Positions 1 through 8,273 of a stretch of 37,549 bases of DNA are shown here, in pieces; the first letter of the stretch is position 1, and every line of letters starts with the position of its first letter. The stretch lies in assembly GCA_026391915.1 (NCBI GenBank), contig JAPLCZ010000230.1:1-37549 (forward strand), written 5' to 3'. Position numbers and translations under genes: made by a program. Below the pieces are notes generated by a model, which was given only the letters and a program-made list of their open reading frames with translations, ran no database searches and was not told the DNA's origin. This DNA is from Bacteroidota bacterium (lineage in GTDB: Bacteria > Bacteroidota > Bacteroidia > CAILMK01).

Positions 1-23
1 TAACTTTTTCTACTTACACACTT

Positions 24-41
24 TGAGGGATAGTACCCTCA
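24..41. other. small hairpin at the left window edge
   Basis: A short inverted repeat (TGAGGG, 6-nt loop, CCCTCA) lies in the gene-free first 154 bases. It has no T-tract after it, so it is not a convincing terminator. It could belong to a gene outside the window or be the leader of the small ORF at 155. I see no TAnnTTTG promoter and nothing else recognisable in 1-154. Confidence 0.2.
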
Positions 42-154
42 TATTATCAAATTATCACCTCCAAAAAAATTGGGTTTGAATAGTGCATGCCTCTTAACTT
101 CGTGTATTATTTCAAAACGTATTTCAATACAATCAAGAACACAAATTACTTAAC

Positions 155-388
155 ATGAACACAATTATTACAGGCAAAAGACTAATGCTTTGGGCAGCAT
201 TAGTAACAATCTTCACAACTAACATTTTTGCGCAAGCGCCTACATCAGCAATTAAAAACCAAAACGCTGCGGAATACAACCTCATTTACCTCCCAGAAAA
301 CTATGCTGCTGCTAAAGGTGGCGTGTACTTCGTCCACTTTATTGTGGGAGATAGGAGGGTAGTTGAGAGGGTGGTGATGGTGAGGTAG
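155..388 (+). CDS. mini-protein: signal peptide joined to a truncated T9SS type A tail
   Basis: The 77-residue product has a plausible Sec signal peptide (charged start, hydrophobic LMLWAALVTIFTTNIFAQ). Only about 50 residues follow, and they resemble the last part of a T9SS type A sorting domain (GGVYFVHFIVGD, then RRVVERVVM). The last 72 nucleotides match the 3' end of the large gene at 5375-5446 at roughly 63 of 72 positions by eye. There is no cargo domain between signal and tail, and only about half of a normal ~80-residue sorting domain is present. The simplest reading is a remnant of a larger paralog that lost its middle, or a recombined copy of the neighbour's tail. A functional mini-cargo cannot be excluded. 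The ATG start at 155 follows an A/T-rich stretch and fits the signal peptide. Confidence 0.5.
   Translation: MNTIITGKRLMLWAALVTIFTTNIFAQAPTSAIKNQNAAEYNLIYLPENYAAAKGGVYFVHFIVGDRRVVERVVMVR
317..388 (+). repeat. T9SS tail repeat, copy 1
   Basis: This 72-bp segment encodes the end of the sorting domain and is nearly repeated at 5375-5446. About 9 substitutions and no indels separate the two copies by eye. It is the part of the small ORF that ties it to the neighbouring large gene. Confidence 0.8.
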
Positions 389-421
389 AGAAATATTTTT
401 ATAAAAATTAAAATCAGAACA

Positions 422-742
422 ATGAAAACAATAATCTTAATTTTCCTTACATGCTTGGTTAGATTCACTACTTTAATTGCTTCGCCAATGAGTGGAATTT
501 ATACAATAAATCCTTCTGGCAGTGGAACTAAAAATTTTACATCTTTTACATCTGCAGTAAAAATGCTAAATGATAGTGGAGTGAATGGAGCTGTGTTTTT
601 TAATATTACTGATGGATACTACAATGAGCAGATTGAGATAAGCAAAATATCCGGTGCATCAGCTTCTAACACCATTACCTTTCAAAGCCAAAGCAAGGAC
701 AGCACTAAGGTAATTCTTGACTGGAAGAAAACCGGCTCCTAA
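422..742 (+). CDS. N-terminal fragment of the interrupted gene (signal peptide plus start of beta-helix)
   Basis: The 106-residue frame begins with a signal peptide (MKTIILIFLTCLVRFTTLIA, then SPMSG). It continues into the first turns of a right-handed beta-helix domain with the motifs DGYYNEQIEIS and GASASNTITFQSQSKDST. The second motif is repeated identically in the duplicate at about nt 2287-2340. Translation stops at TAA 740-742, before the helix could close. If no readthrough occurs, this would be a short secreted fragment with no anchoring tail. The ATG start at 422 lies 33 nt after the small ORF's stop, and I see no TAnnTTTG element between them. Confidence 0.55.
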   Translation: MKTIILIFLTCLVRFTTLIASPMSGIYTINPSGSGTKNFTSFTSAVKMLNDSGVNGAVFFNITDGYYNEQIEISKISGASASNTITFQSQSKDSTKVILDWKKTGS

Positions 743-1797
743 TCAGGGAAAAATTTCACCCTTCGACTGAAAGGTGCTATTTATTTTACTTTTAAACAGA
801 TGACAATTTCCAGGACTAAATCATCTTCTAATCAAAATTATGCAATGGTATTACAGATTGACAGCAGTTCAGGACATAACTATTTTTTAAATAATATAAT
901 ACACGGAATAAAGGGAGTAGCTTTCTCTGTCAATAAAAGCGACGTGATATACTCCGGTACTGATATAGATTCATATAATGTTTTTGACAATAATATAATC
1001 CGTTGTGGAGATTATGGGATATACTGGTCTGGTACAAGTACCAGTGGTACAGAAAAAGCAAATAAGTTTACCCGTAATTTAATTGACAGTTTTTGTTCAG
1101 GCAATAGATTTTATTATCAGAACCAATTTATATTTTCTGATAATATTATTAAATCAAATAATAATACTGGAACTGCATTATATATATCATATATTTTTAA
1201 TAGAAGCTTTATAACAGGTAATAAACTATATACAGGTGGAGATGCAAACGGGTTATATATATCCTATTGCGATGGCATTAAGGACAGTATTTATATTGCT
1301 AATAATATGATTTCAAATAAAAGTAAAAGTTCTTTTCCCGTGTATGCTTATAGTTCCAATAAATTGAATATTTACTTCAACAGTTTTCTCTACACAGGAA
1401 CCAGTTCATCAGGTTACTCCGCAATAATTTCTAATATCATTTCTTCTAATCCACAAAACAGATTTTACAACAATATATGTCATAATAGTTCGGGTGGTTA
1501 TGTAATTTCTTCTTATTACGGGATTACTACTTCAGATTATAACGACTATTATACTTCTGGTACAAAAATCGGCTATTGGAACGCGACAGTTTGCAATACC
1601 CTTTCAGATTGGAAGAGCACCTCGGGGCAGGATAAAAATTCTATTACCATAGACCCTTCTTTTTACTCTTCAGCTGATTTACATGTCAAGAAATTATTAC
1701 TTCGTAAAGCAAAATATTTAGCCACAGTCACCAAAGACATTGATGGTGATAACCGCAGTAAAACCACCCCTAACATTGGCGCAGATGAATTCGTCCC
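494..1797 (+). repeat. beta-helix domain duplication, copy A
   Basis: This segment encodes a parallel beta-helix block that starts near GIYTINPSGSG and ends at NIGADEF. It aligns along its length with 2131-3417. Shared landmarks include DGYYNEQIEI, GASASNTITF, DSYNVFDNNII, SSDYN/TSSDYN and KDIDG. Copies agree better in protein than at third codon positions, which points to an old duplication kept under selection. Boundaries are approximate. Confidence 0.8.
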
Positions 1798-4700
1798 TTT
1801 GTCAAACGATGCTGGTGTGTACAGCATAGACAGTCCTGTACAAGGTTTCTGTGCCGGAAAGAAAGCAGTTTATGCTACTTTGTTTAATAATGGCTCAAAT
1901 GCGATTACCTCTGTTACAGTAAAATGGATGGTAAATGGCACTTCTCAAACACCTTATGTATATTCAGGAAATATTGTTTCAGGCGGTACTGTTAAAGTAA
2001 AATTAGACACTTTTAATTTTACTTCCTCTAAAACTGTAATTTTAAAAGTATTTACCTCATCACCTAACGGCACAACAGACTCCGATAATTCAAATGATAC
2101 ATTAAACACATCATTATATTTTATTAGCAAAGGGTCATTTACTATAGGTGGCATATCGCCGGACTTCAACACCTTTTCAAATGCTATTAATTATCTCAAC
2201 AAACAAGGTGTATGCGGTGCAGTTACTTTTAATATAAGAGATGGGTACTACAATGAACAAATCGAAATCGGAAGCATTAAGGGAGCCTCTGCATCTAATA
2301 CTATTACTTTTCAAAGCCAGAGTAAAGATAGTACTAAAGTAACTCTTGACTGGAAAAATACAGGTGCACCTTTTACAAAAAACTATACATTGCATATGAA
2401 AGGTGCAACTTATACCACTTTTAAGCATATAACCATTTCTAGAACAAAATCGGCAACCAATTTTGATTACATGCGTGTAGTACAAATTGATTCTGGTTGC
2501 GGATACAATATTTTTTTAAATAATAGATTATACTGTACTATTTTAAGCAGCACAGGTAATTACAGCGAAGTAATTTTGGCATCTAACGGGATAGATTCTT
2601 ATAATGTATTTGATAATAATATTATCCTTGGAGGTGGTAATAGTATAAGATGGGCCGGAAGTTCCAGCAGCTCTACCGAAAGGTCCAATAAGTTTACACA
2701 CAACCTTATTGACAGCTCTTATTTTGGTAGTATATTTTTTTATCAGGATGAGTTGGTGTTTTCTGAAAACGTGGTTAAGAACATTGTAAATGGTAGCGGA
2801 CTTTATTTATATTATATATTTAACAAAAGTATTATTAGCAAAAATAAAATTTATGTAACGGGGAATAACAATGGTTTAGGTTTTTTCTATTGTAACGGTT
2901 TAAAAGACAGTATATGTGTATTTAATAATATGATTTCTTCTAAGGACAGTAATTTATATCCTATTTCTTTTTACTATTCAAGTAACATGAATATTTATTT
3001 CAATAGTTTACTTAATGCCGGAATTAATAATGTAACAACCTGTGCAGAATTTTTTTATAAATCATCAGCTACACCCAATACAAGATTCTATAATAATATT
3101 TGTCAGAATAACGGGAAAGGAAATGCTATAGAATCCTATTACGGGTTAACCTCTTCTGATTATAATAACCTATATACATCAGGAACTGAATTTGGCTACT
3201 GGAATGGAACAAAATGTATTACTTTTTCTGATTGGAAGACTACTTCGGGGCAGGATAAGAACTCTCTCTCAATCCATTTGTTTTACCCATCGCGAAATGA
3301 TCTGCATACCAAGAATATATCACTTCGTAAAGGAAAATATATATTAACTGTACCTAAAGATATTGATGGTGAAGCACGGGATACTTCCTCGCCGTATATT
3401 GGTGCAGATGAATATTTCCCTTCTAAGGTTGATGCAAGCGTTGATTCTATATTTTATTTGCAATATGGAACTACATGCGGGGACTCGAATACAACTATCA
3501 CTGTAAGAGTAGTAAACAATGGCACATCCAGCCTTAGCAATATCCCTATAAAAATGCTTGTCAACTCTAAGCTTATTGCAACAGATACGTTAATGGGTTC
3601 TCTGGCTGCTTATACCGATTCACTTTTTACATTTAAAACCAAGATAAACACATTTGCCTCCGGTACTTTAGATATAGCTTTACTTACAGATGTTACCGGA
3701 GATGGAGATCAAAGTAACGACACTATTAAACGTACTTATAAATTCATTACTCCCTCTACCATTTCATTTACAAAAGGCGTTTTTAATTGCTCACCTGGTA
3801 AATATAAGTTAGTTGCTACAGCTACATCATCTGCCGATACTATTTATTGGTTTAATTCCGGTTTAACATATGTTGCAACTGGTGATACTCTGAAAACTCC
3901 TTTTTTATCATCACCTACAGTGTATTATGCACAGGCAGGCGCTAAAAGATATAACCCTGGTCTCAAAAACTATAAATCCACCGGCGGGTTCTATTCGACT
4001 ACTACATATAACTACGGAACCGTGTTTGATGCTATTAAAAATTTCTATCTTGAGTCTGTAAATGTGTATTATACAGGTAGCGGACAAATAACAGTTAATC
4101 TTATAGATAAATCAGGGAAATTGATTGCATACAAAACAATTTCAGTAACCAAGACATCATCTTTTAAATCGATAACAATTCCACTGAATTTCTATATTCT
4201 GGCAGATACTGGATATATTATTCATACATACGGCTCTACTGTATCCACTATGTATTTTAGCACAGGGGCATCTTATCCCTATTATGCAGGCAATCTTATG
4301 AAAATTACAGGTTCTAATTATGCCACAGGTAGTACTAACTATTTTTATACTTATAACTGGGTTGTGACCAACACTAATAGAAACTGCCCTTCTTCAATGA
4401 GAATGGTGAAAGCTGATGTGGCAGGATTAAAAGCATCTTTTTACTATAAAGCTAATTGCAGCAATAATTCGGTAACCCTTTATGATACTTCAGTACTCGG
4501 AGGTTCACAATATGCTAGCAGAAAATGGGATTTTGGTGATGGAGGAAAAGATACAGCAAAAAATCCTTTACATTCTTACTCCGGTAGTGGGCCTTTTAAA
4601 GTAACACTTATTATTACCACTAAAGCCGGTTGCCTCGACAGCATTAGTTATAATATTAGTTTTGGCAAGGCTCCCGTGCCTTCCTTTACGGACAGTTCTT

Positions 4701-5446
4701 CCTGCTTAAAAAACCCGGTATTTTTCAAAGACTCCTCTGTGATTAATGGAATTAGTGCTACCTATTTATGGAGTTTTGGCGATGGCAAAACAGATACATT
4801 GCAGAATCCTTCGCATACTTATGCATCTTCTGGTAGCCAAACTGTTTCTTTGACGATTACCAACAATCAAGGTTGCAGCGCTGTAAAATCTAAAATGATA
4901 TATGTAGATGCAAACCCTAATGCTTCATTTATTAAAACTGCTCACTCTGTTAATACATATACTTTTACTCCTGCTGATACTGGTTACTCCAGTTACTTCT
5001 GGGATTTTGGAGATAGTACCTCTTCTACCTCTGTAAGTTCTACACATTCGTATACCACCCTAGGGAAATTTACTGTAAAACTGAAAGTGGACAACGGCAA
5101 GGGTTGCAGTGATTCATCTAATGTTTCTATATCTGTAATTACAGGATTAATAAGCATCATAGAAAACAATTTCACTGCGAGTATCTTCCCAAATCCTTTC
5201 TCAGAATCCACCAATATCCACTACGCCATCACACAAAGAAATCATGTAAAAATTTACATAACTGATGTACTTGGCAGAACAGTTTGCACCTTAACGGATG
5301 CAAACCAAAGTGCTGGAGAATACTCTTTAGACTTGCCATGTTTTGAAAACGTGGCAAGTCTGGGTATGGCAGTAGGCGGCGTGTACTTCGTTCACTTTAT
5401 TGTTGGCGATAGGAGAGTAGTAGAGAGGGTGGTAATGGCGAGGTAA
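800..5446 (+). CDS. main body of the beta-helix/PKD surface protein with T9SS type A sorting domain
   Basis: The 1,548-residue frame lacks a signal peptide and starts mid-domain (MTISRTKSSSNQN), so ATG 800 is probably not a native start. In full-length numbering from nt 422: beta-helix copy A to ~460, CARDB-like domain ~463-562, beta-helix copy B ~570-1000, second CARDB-like ~1003-1109 and an Ig-like segment ~1116-1172. An unassigned beta region ~1180-1332 follows, then three PKD domains (FGDG motifs near 1369, 1453 and 1526). The last ~85 residues are a type A sorting domain (IFPNPF, then GGVYFVHF), which in Bacteroidota directs passage through the T9SS and attachment at the cell surface. 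A role in surface adhesion or polysaccharide binding is inferred from architecture only. The gene converges on the permease gene with an 11-bp gap and no visible terminator. Confidence 0.75.
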   Translation: MTISRTKSSSNQNYAMVLQIDSSSGHNYFLNNIIHGIKGVAFSVNKSDVIYSGTDIDSYNVFDNNIIRCGDYGIYWSGTSTSGTEKANKFTRNLIDSFCSGNRFYYQNQFIFSDNIIKSNNNTGTALYISYIFNRSFITGNKLYTGGDANGLYISYCDGIKDSIYIANNMISNKSKSSFPVYAYSSNKLNIYFNSFLYTGTSSSGYSAIISNIISSNPQNRFYNNICHNSSGGYVISSYYGITTSDYNDYYTSGTKIGYWNATVCNTLSDWKSTSGQDKNSITIDPSFYSSADLHVKKLLLRKAKYLATVTKDIDGDNRSKTTPNIGADEFVPLSNDAGVYSIDSPVQGFCAGKKAVYATLFNNGSNAITSVTVKWMVNGTSQTPYVYSGNIVSGGTVKVKLDTFNFTSSKTVILKVFTSSPNGTTDSDNSNDTLNTSLYFISKGSFTIGGISPDFNTFSNAINYLNKQGVCGAVTFNIRDGYYNEQIEIGSIKGASASNTITFQSQSKDSTKVTLDWKNTGAPFTKNYTLHMKGATYTTFKHITISRTKSATNFDYMRVVQIDSGCGYNIFLNNRLYCTILSSTGNYSEVILASNGIDSYNVFDNNIILGGGNSIRWAGSSSSSTERSNKFTHNLIDSSYFGSIFFYQDELVFSENVVKNIVNGSGLYLYYIFNKSIISKNKIYVTGNNNGLGFFYCNGLKDSICVFNNMISSKDSNLYPISFYYSSNMNIYFNSLLNAGINNVTTCAEFFYKSSATPNTRFYNNICQNNGKGNAIESYYGLTSSDYNNLYTSGTEFGYWNGTKCITFSDWKTTSGQDKNSLSIHLFYPSRNDLHTKNISLRKGKYILTVPKDIDGEARDTSSPYIGADEYFPSKVDASVDSIFYLQYGTTCGDSNTTITVRVVNNGTSSLSNIPIKMLVNSKLIATDTLMGSLAAYTDSLFTFKTKINTFASGTLDIALLTDVTGDGDQSNDTIKRTYKFITPSTISFTKGVFNCSPGKYKLVATATSSADTIYWFNSGLTYVATGDTLKTPFLSSPTVYYAQAGAKRYNPGLKNYKSTGGFYSTTTYNYGTVFDAIKNFYLESVNVYYTGSGQITVNLIDKSGKLIAYKTISVTKTSSFKSITIPLNFYILADTGYIIHTYGSTVSTMYFSTGASYPYYAGNLMKITGSNYATGSTNYFYTYNWVVTNTNRNCPSSMRMVKADVAGLKASFYYKANCSNNSVTLYDTSVLGGSQYASRKWDFGDGGKDTAKNPLHSYSGSGPFKVTLIITTKAGCLDSISYNISFGKAPVPSFTDSSSCLKNPVFFKDSSVINGISATYLWSFGDGKTDTLQNPSHTYASSGSQTVSLTITNNQGCSAVKSKMIYVDANPNASFIKTAHSVNTYTFTPADTGYSSYFWDFGDSTSSTSVSSTHSYTTLGKFTVKLKVDNGKGCSDSSNVSISVITGLISIIENNFTASIFPNPFSESTNIHYAITQRNHVKIYITDVLGRTVCTLTDANQSAGEYSLDLPCFENVASLGMAVGGVYFVHFIVGDRRVVERVVMAR
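2131..3417 (+). repeat. beta-helix domain duplication, copy B
   Basis: This is the second, uninterrupted copy of the beta-helix block, from GSFTIGG to YIGADEY. It is followed, like copy A, by a CARDB-like domain. It is the template that shows which codon became TAA in copy A. Confidence 0.8.
5375..5446 (+). repeat. T9SS tail repeat, copy 2
   Basis: This is the end of the type A sorting domain of the large gene, matching 317-388 at about 63 of 72 positions by eye. It looks more G-rich than the surrounding AT-rich beta-helix sequence. Confidence 0.8.
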
Positions 5447-5457
5447 ACAGAAACTTT

Positions 5458-6789
5458 TTACTCATGCCTTAAAGATTCAATAGGGTCTTGCATGGCAGCT
5501 TTGCGGGCTGGTGCAATCCCGAAAATAATCCCTGTGGCAACTGCCACACAAAAACTAATGATAATACTCATGGGCGTAATAATAGTGAATATATTGTTGA
5601 GTTTACTGATAGATTTTGCTGTTGCTACTCCAATGATAATCCCGGCAATACCACCCATTACGCTAATCAATATTGCCTCTGAAAGGAACTGATAGACTAC
5701 ATCTTTCTTGGTAGCTCCAAGTGCCAGACGAATCCCAATTTCTTTTAACCTCTCCATCACAGAAACCAGCATAATATTCATGATGCCAATTCCACCTACC
5801 AACAAAGAAATTCCTGCAATAAAACCAAGGGTATAACTAAAAGTTTTCTTAGTACTTTCTTGTTGCCGCAGTTGGTCTTGTGGTATGTTGATTTCAAAAT
5901 CTGTAACACCCGTGTGCCTCCTTTTCAGTATGGCACTTATTACTTCAGCCGCCGCAGGTAGGTTCTCTGCTTCATCCACTTGCACTATTAATTTATCTAT
6001 TTGGTTATAGCCTTTGTCTTCCTCTGGCGTTGGGGTTTCTTCGTCGTCATTGTTTTGGTTAAAGGTGTGTTTGGTAATTAAAGAACGATTTTTAACCCGC
6101 AACAAATGTGTAGTAATGGGGATGAAAATATCCATATTATTATCTCTAATTCCCAACTCTGTTGCAATTGATTTTGTTACGTTTCTATCTTCCAAAATCC
6201 CCACTACAGTAAACCACGTATTGCCGCATTTTATCTTTCTACCAATTGGGGCATCGCTGCTAAAAAATTTAGTTTGCACCCCTTTGCCAATCACACAAAC
6301 AGGGGTGGCGTTTTGTAATTGGTATTCATCAAAAATCTTCCCCTCAATCAGTTTAATATTATAGATGGAAAAGTATGGGATAGAAACCCCAACCAAATGG
6401 GTTCTTGCACCAATGCCTTTGCGCAAAGAGAACTTCTCAACATCCACCTCTGCACTCACATTAATAATATTTGGGATGACGGAATGGATAGCTTCTCCAT
6501 CCGCAATACAGAGCCCAAGAGAGCCTTCTTTCTTCTCCTTTTTTCCGGATTGTTTGTCTTCCTTTTTCTGGTTATTATTTTCCTTTGGCTTTTGCTTAAT
6601 GATGATATTATTTGAGCCTACTAGTTTTATTTGAGTAAGAATTTCCTGCTCTGTACCCCGCCCTATTGCAAGCATAGTTATTACACTTGCTACCCCGAAA
6701 ATAATCCCAAGGGCAGTGAGGATGGTGCGTAGTTTATTATGCAGCAATGCCTCTAACGCTATCCTTAAATTAAATAAAAACCTTTGCAT
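5458..6789 (-). CDS. MacB/FtsX-family ABC transporter permease
   Basis: The 443-residue protein has the standard layout of a MacB-type permease without its own ATPase: a cytoplasmic N-terminus with NKLRTILTALGIIFGVASVI (TM1 ~20-42), a large periplasmic MacB-core domain, then three C-terminal TM segments. Family hallmarks are LKEIGIRLALGA, near ~355, and the C-terminal PARKAAMQDPIESLRHE. Such permeases work mechanically across the envelope with a periplasmic adaptor and a separate LolD/MacB-like ATPase. The adaptor gene lies 12 bp upstream in the same direction, but no ATPase gene is in the window. Two charged insertions are unusual: a Lys/Asn-rich loop at ~66-90 and an acidic loop (DDEETPTPEED) at ~247-258. 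The substrate cannot be told from sequence. Confidence 0.9.
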   Translation of the reverse strand: MQRFLFNLRIALEALLHNKLRTILTALGIIFGVASVITMLAIGRGTEQEILTQIKLVGSNNIIIKQKPKENNNQKKEDKQSGKKEKKEGSLGLCIADGEAIHSVIPNIINVSAEVDVEKFSLRKGIGARTHLVGVSIPYFSIYNIKLIEGKIFDEYQLQNATPVCVIGKGVQTKFFSSDAPIGRKIKCGNTWFTVVGILEDRNVTKSIATELGIRDNNMDIFIPITTHLLRVKNRSLITKHTFNQNNDDEETPTPEEDKGYNQIDKLIVQVDEAENLPAAAEVISAILKRRHTGVTDFEINIPQDQLRQQESTKKTFSYTLGFIAGISLLVGGIGIMNIMLVSVMERLKEIGIRLALGATKKDVVYQFLSEAILISVMGGIAGIIIGVATAKSISKLNNIFTIITPMSIIISFCVAVATGIIFGIAPARKAAMQDPIESLRHE

Positions 6790-6801
6790 TACTCTGTTGG
6801 G

Positions 6802-8151
6802 TTAATCAATATAAAACATCATATCGTCAGAGCCTTTATCACTTTTCTTTTTGGGTTTATCCGGCACTTTTACCCGCTTTGGCTTTTTAGGTTTCTGGCT
6901 TGGTGATAGGAAAACCATCTTTAATTTATCAGCATCCGCTGGGGTATTTAGGTAAACTATTTCATTCTTTTTTAAACCCACCTGAATCCATGCATCATCA
7001 CTGCCTGCGCCACCTACTACTACTTCTTGTTTGATAATTGAGCCGCCATCATCTTTAAAAACATAATTCAAAGTATCGCTGCCATGCAATGCATCCAAAG
7101 GTATATGTACCGCATTTTTTACAGTTTGAATGATGATGGTACTACTTGTAGTCATAGCAGGCCGGAGGAGGGTATCTTGTTCTTCAAGTTGAATCATCAC
7201 TTCAAAAACCTTAGCGTCATTATTAGGTAATTGCTCACCAATATTGGCAACCGAAGTTACTTTGCCATGATATTTTTTATCAGGGAAGGCATCCACCCCA
7301 ATCACTACAGCTTGCCCCATTTTAACTTTGCTGATGTCCACTTCGTTTACATAAGTTTGGGTTACCATTACTGATAAATCAGGCAGGGTGGCTACCGTTG
7401 GGTCCCATGCACCAATGCTACTTCCTACTTTCAGTTTTTGTCCGTTCCAGTTCTTTTTATAAATCAGCATTCCGCTTTTTGGTGCATTGATAACGAACTC
7501 GTCAAGCAGCTTACTCATCTGGTCATATTTACTTTTTTGTTGAGAAAGAGTGGCTGCAATTTCCTGCATTTTTGCCTGAGTTTGTTGGGTTTTAAGAATA
7601 TAGTTTTTTTGTTCCTGTGCCCAAGTTCTCTTTGCTTTTTCTACTTCAATCTCCGCTTGCCTTATAGTTGCAGGAGGCTCATATTTACTTTGTTTTAAGA
7701 TGAGTTCCTTTTCCTCCACACCAAATTTAAGGTTCAGTAATTCATCTCTTAGTTTCCGCAATTCCAATGTGGTATCCAACCTTGTTTGCGTGTATTGAGA
7801 TTCTATTTTGCTGAGCTCAGTATTTAAATCTTTTAGTTTATTACTGATTTCACTGCGGTCAAGGGTGGCTACATAATCCCCTTCCTTCACCACAGTTCCT
7901 TCTGCAATAAGGTCTGTTATTTTTACATTCCAAACTCCGGCTTGCCGTAAGCCAGCAGGACCTTTTATGTCTTCAGAATTCAATGCTTGTAATTCACCCG
8001 TTGTGGTTACTGCAATTTGAAATTCACCTTGCTTTACGGGAACCTTTAGCAAAGTATCTTTTTTAACAGCTTTAGTTTTCAGAATATAAAATGCTGTAGC
8101 AAGAATAAGGATTCCTCCTGCGGCAAGTAATAGTTTTCGTGTTGTAGTCAT
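6802..8151 (-). CDS. HlyD/MacA-family periplasmic adaptor (membrane fusion) protein
   Basis: The 449-residue protein has one N-terminal TM anchor (LLLAAGGILILATAFYIL). It is followed by the first half of a lipoyl-like domain (GTVVKEGDYVATLD), a long Gln/Lys-rich coiled coil (~105-215), the second lipoyl half (VINAPKSGMLIYKKNWNGQK) and beta-barrel segments (GQAVVIGVDAFPDKKYHGKV). Adaptors of this type couple an inner-membrane transporter to an outer-membrane channel. The permease gene follows after 12 bp, so the two are almost certainly one transcript. The last ~33 residues are an atypical Lys/Pro-rich tail (KPKKPKRVKVPDKPKKK). A perfect TACCTTTG promoter element precedes the start. No TolC-like gene is nearby. 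Confidence 0.9.
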   Translation of the reverse strand: MTTTRKLLLAAGGILILATAFYILKTKAVKKDTLLKVPVKQGEFQIAVTTTGELQALNSEDIKGPAGLRQAGVWNVKITDLIAEGTVVKEGDYVATLDRSEISNKLKDLNTELSKIESQYTQTRLDTTLELRKLRDELLNLKFGVEEKELILKQSKYEPPATIRQAEIEVEKAKRTWAQEQKNYILKTQQTQAKMQEIAATLSQQKSKYDQMSKLLDEFVINAPKSGMLIYKKNWNGQKLKVGSSIGAWDPTVATLPDLSVMVTQTYVNEVDISKVKMGQAVVIGVDAFPDKKYHGKVTSVANIGEQLPNNDAKVFEVMIQLEEQDTLLRPAMTTSSTIIIQTVKNAVHIPLDALHGSDTLNYVFKDDGGSIIKQEVVVGGAGSDDAWIQVGLKKNEIVYLNTPADADKLKMVFLSPSQKPKKPKRVKVPDKPKKKSDKGSDDMMFYID

Positions 8152-8167
8152 ATTGATAAATGAATGC

Positions 8168-8202
8168 AGTTTTCAAAGGTAGTAAATACCTTTTTGAAAA
8201 CT
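8168..8202. repeat. imperfect inverted repeat overlapping the adaptor promoter
   Basis: The left arm AGTTTTCAAAGGTA and the right arm TACCTTTTTGAAAACT pair over 14 bp with a 2-nt bulge and a 5-nt loop (GTAAA). The left arm contains the -7 element, so a repressor bound here would occlude the promoter. No adjacent regulator gene suggests which protein it would be. Confidence 0.6.
8174..8181 (-). promoter_or_regulatory. Bacteroidota -7 promoter element of the adaptor/permease operon
   Basis: TACCTTTG on the minus strand matches the consensus TAnnTTTG exactly and lies 22 nt before the adaptor ATG, giving a leader of about 15-20 nt. I see no matching TTTG/TTG -33 element at the usual spacing. The element sits inside an inverted repeat (8168-8202), which could be an operator. 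Confidence 0.65.
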
Positions 8203-8218
8203 AAACTCTTTTAAAACA

Positions 8219-8248
8219 AGCAGCCCCGAACTAAAGTTCGGGGCTGCT
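8219..8248 (-). terminator. intrinsic terminator of the giant PKD gene
   Basis: A perfect 13-bp stem (AGCAGCCCCGAAC / GTTCGGGGCTGCT) with a TAAA loop starts 26 nt after the stop of the 8274 gene. On the minus strand it is followed by a T-rich stretch (CTTGTTTTAAAAG). Its position separates the giant gene from the adaptor operon downstream. Confidence 0.8.
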
Positions 8249-8273
8249 GAAAAATTTATGTATTGAGGGTTGG

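Larger units (their letters stand above)
422..5446 (+). pseudogene. secreted beta-helix/PKD T9SS protein interrupted by an in-frame TAA
   Basis: The track frames 422-742 and 800-5446 are in the same reading frame. The intervening codons continue the protein (SGKNFTLRLKGAIYFTFKQ) and align with the internal duplicate further down (FTKNYTLHMKGATYTTFKH). The only break is TAA at 740-742, aligned with a Pro codon (CCT) in the second copy. The intact gene would be about 1,675 codons: signal peptide, beta-helix copy A, CARDB-like, beta-helix copy B, CARDB-like, Ig-like, unknown beta region, three PKDs and a type A sorting domain. Everything after the stop is open and well conserved, so the mutation is recent, or it is a sequencing error or a readthrough site. 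As written, the N-terminal product lacks its tail and the downstream frame lacks a signal peptide. Confidence 0.8.

Noticed and set aside
24-41. Possible terminator near the left edge
   Set aside because: Only a 6-bp stem without a T-tract, so I list it as a small hairpin and make no functional claim.
1954-2485. Two minus strand ORFs within the beta-helix gene
   Set aside because: They are antisense to the conserved duplicated domain and have no supporting features.
6014-6634. Overlapping + strand ORFs (116, 98 and 89 residues) opposite the permease
   Set aside because: Three overlapping frames antisense to a strong conserved gene. None has a recognisable domain or promoter.
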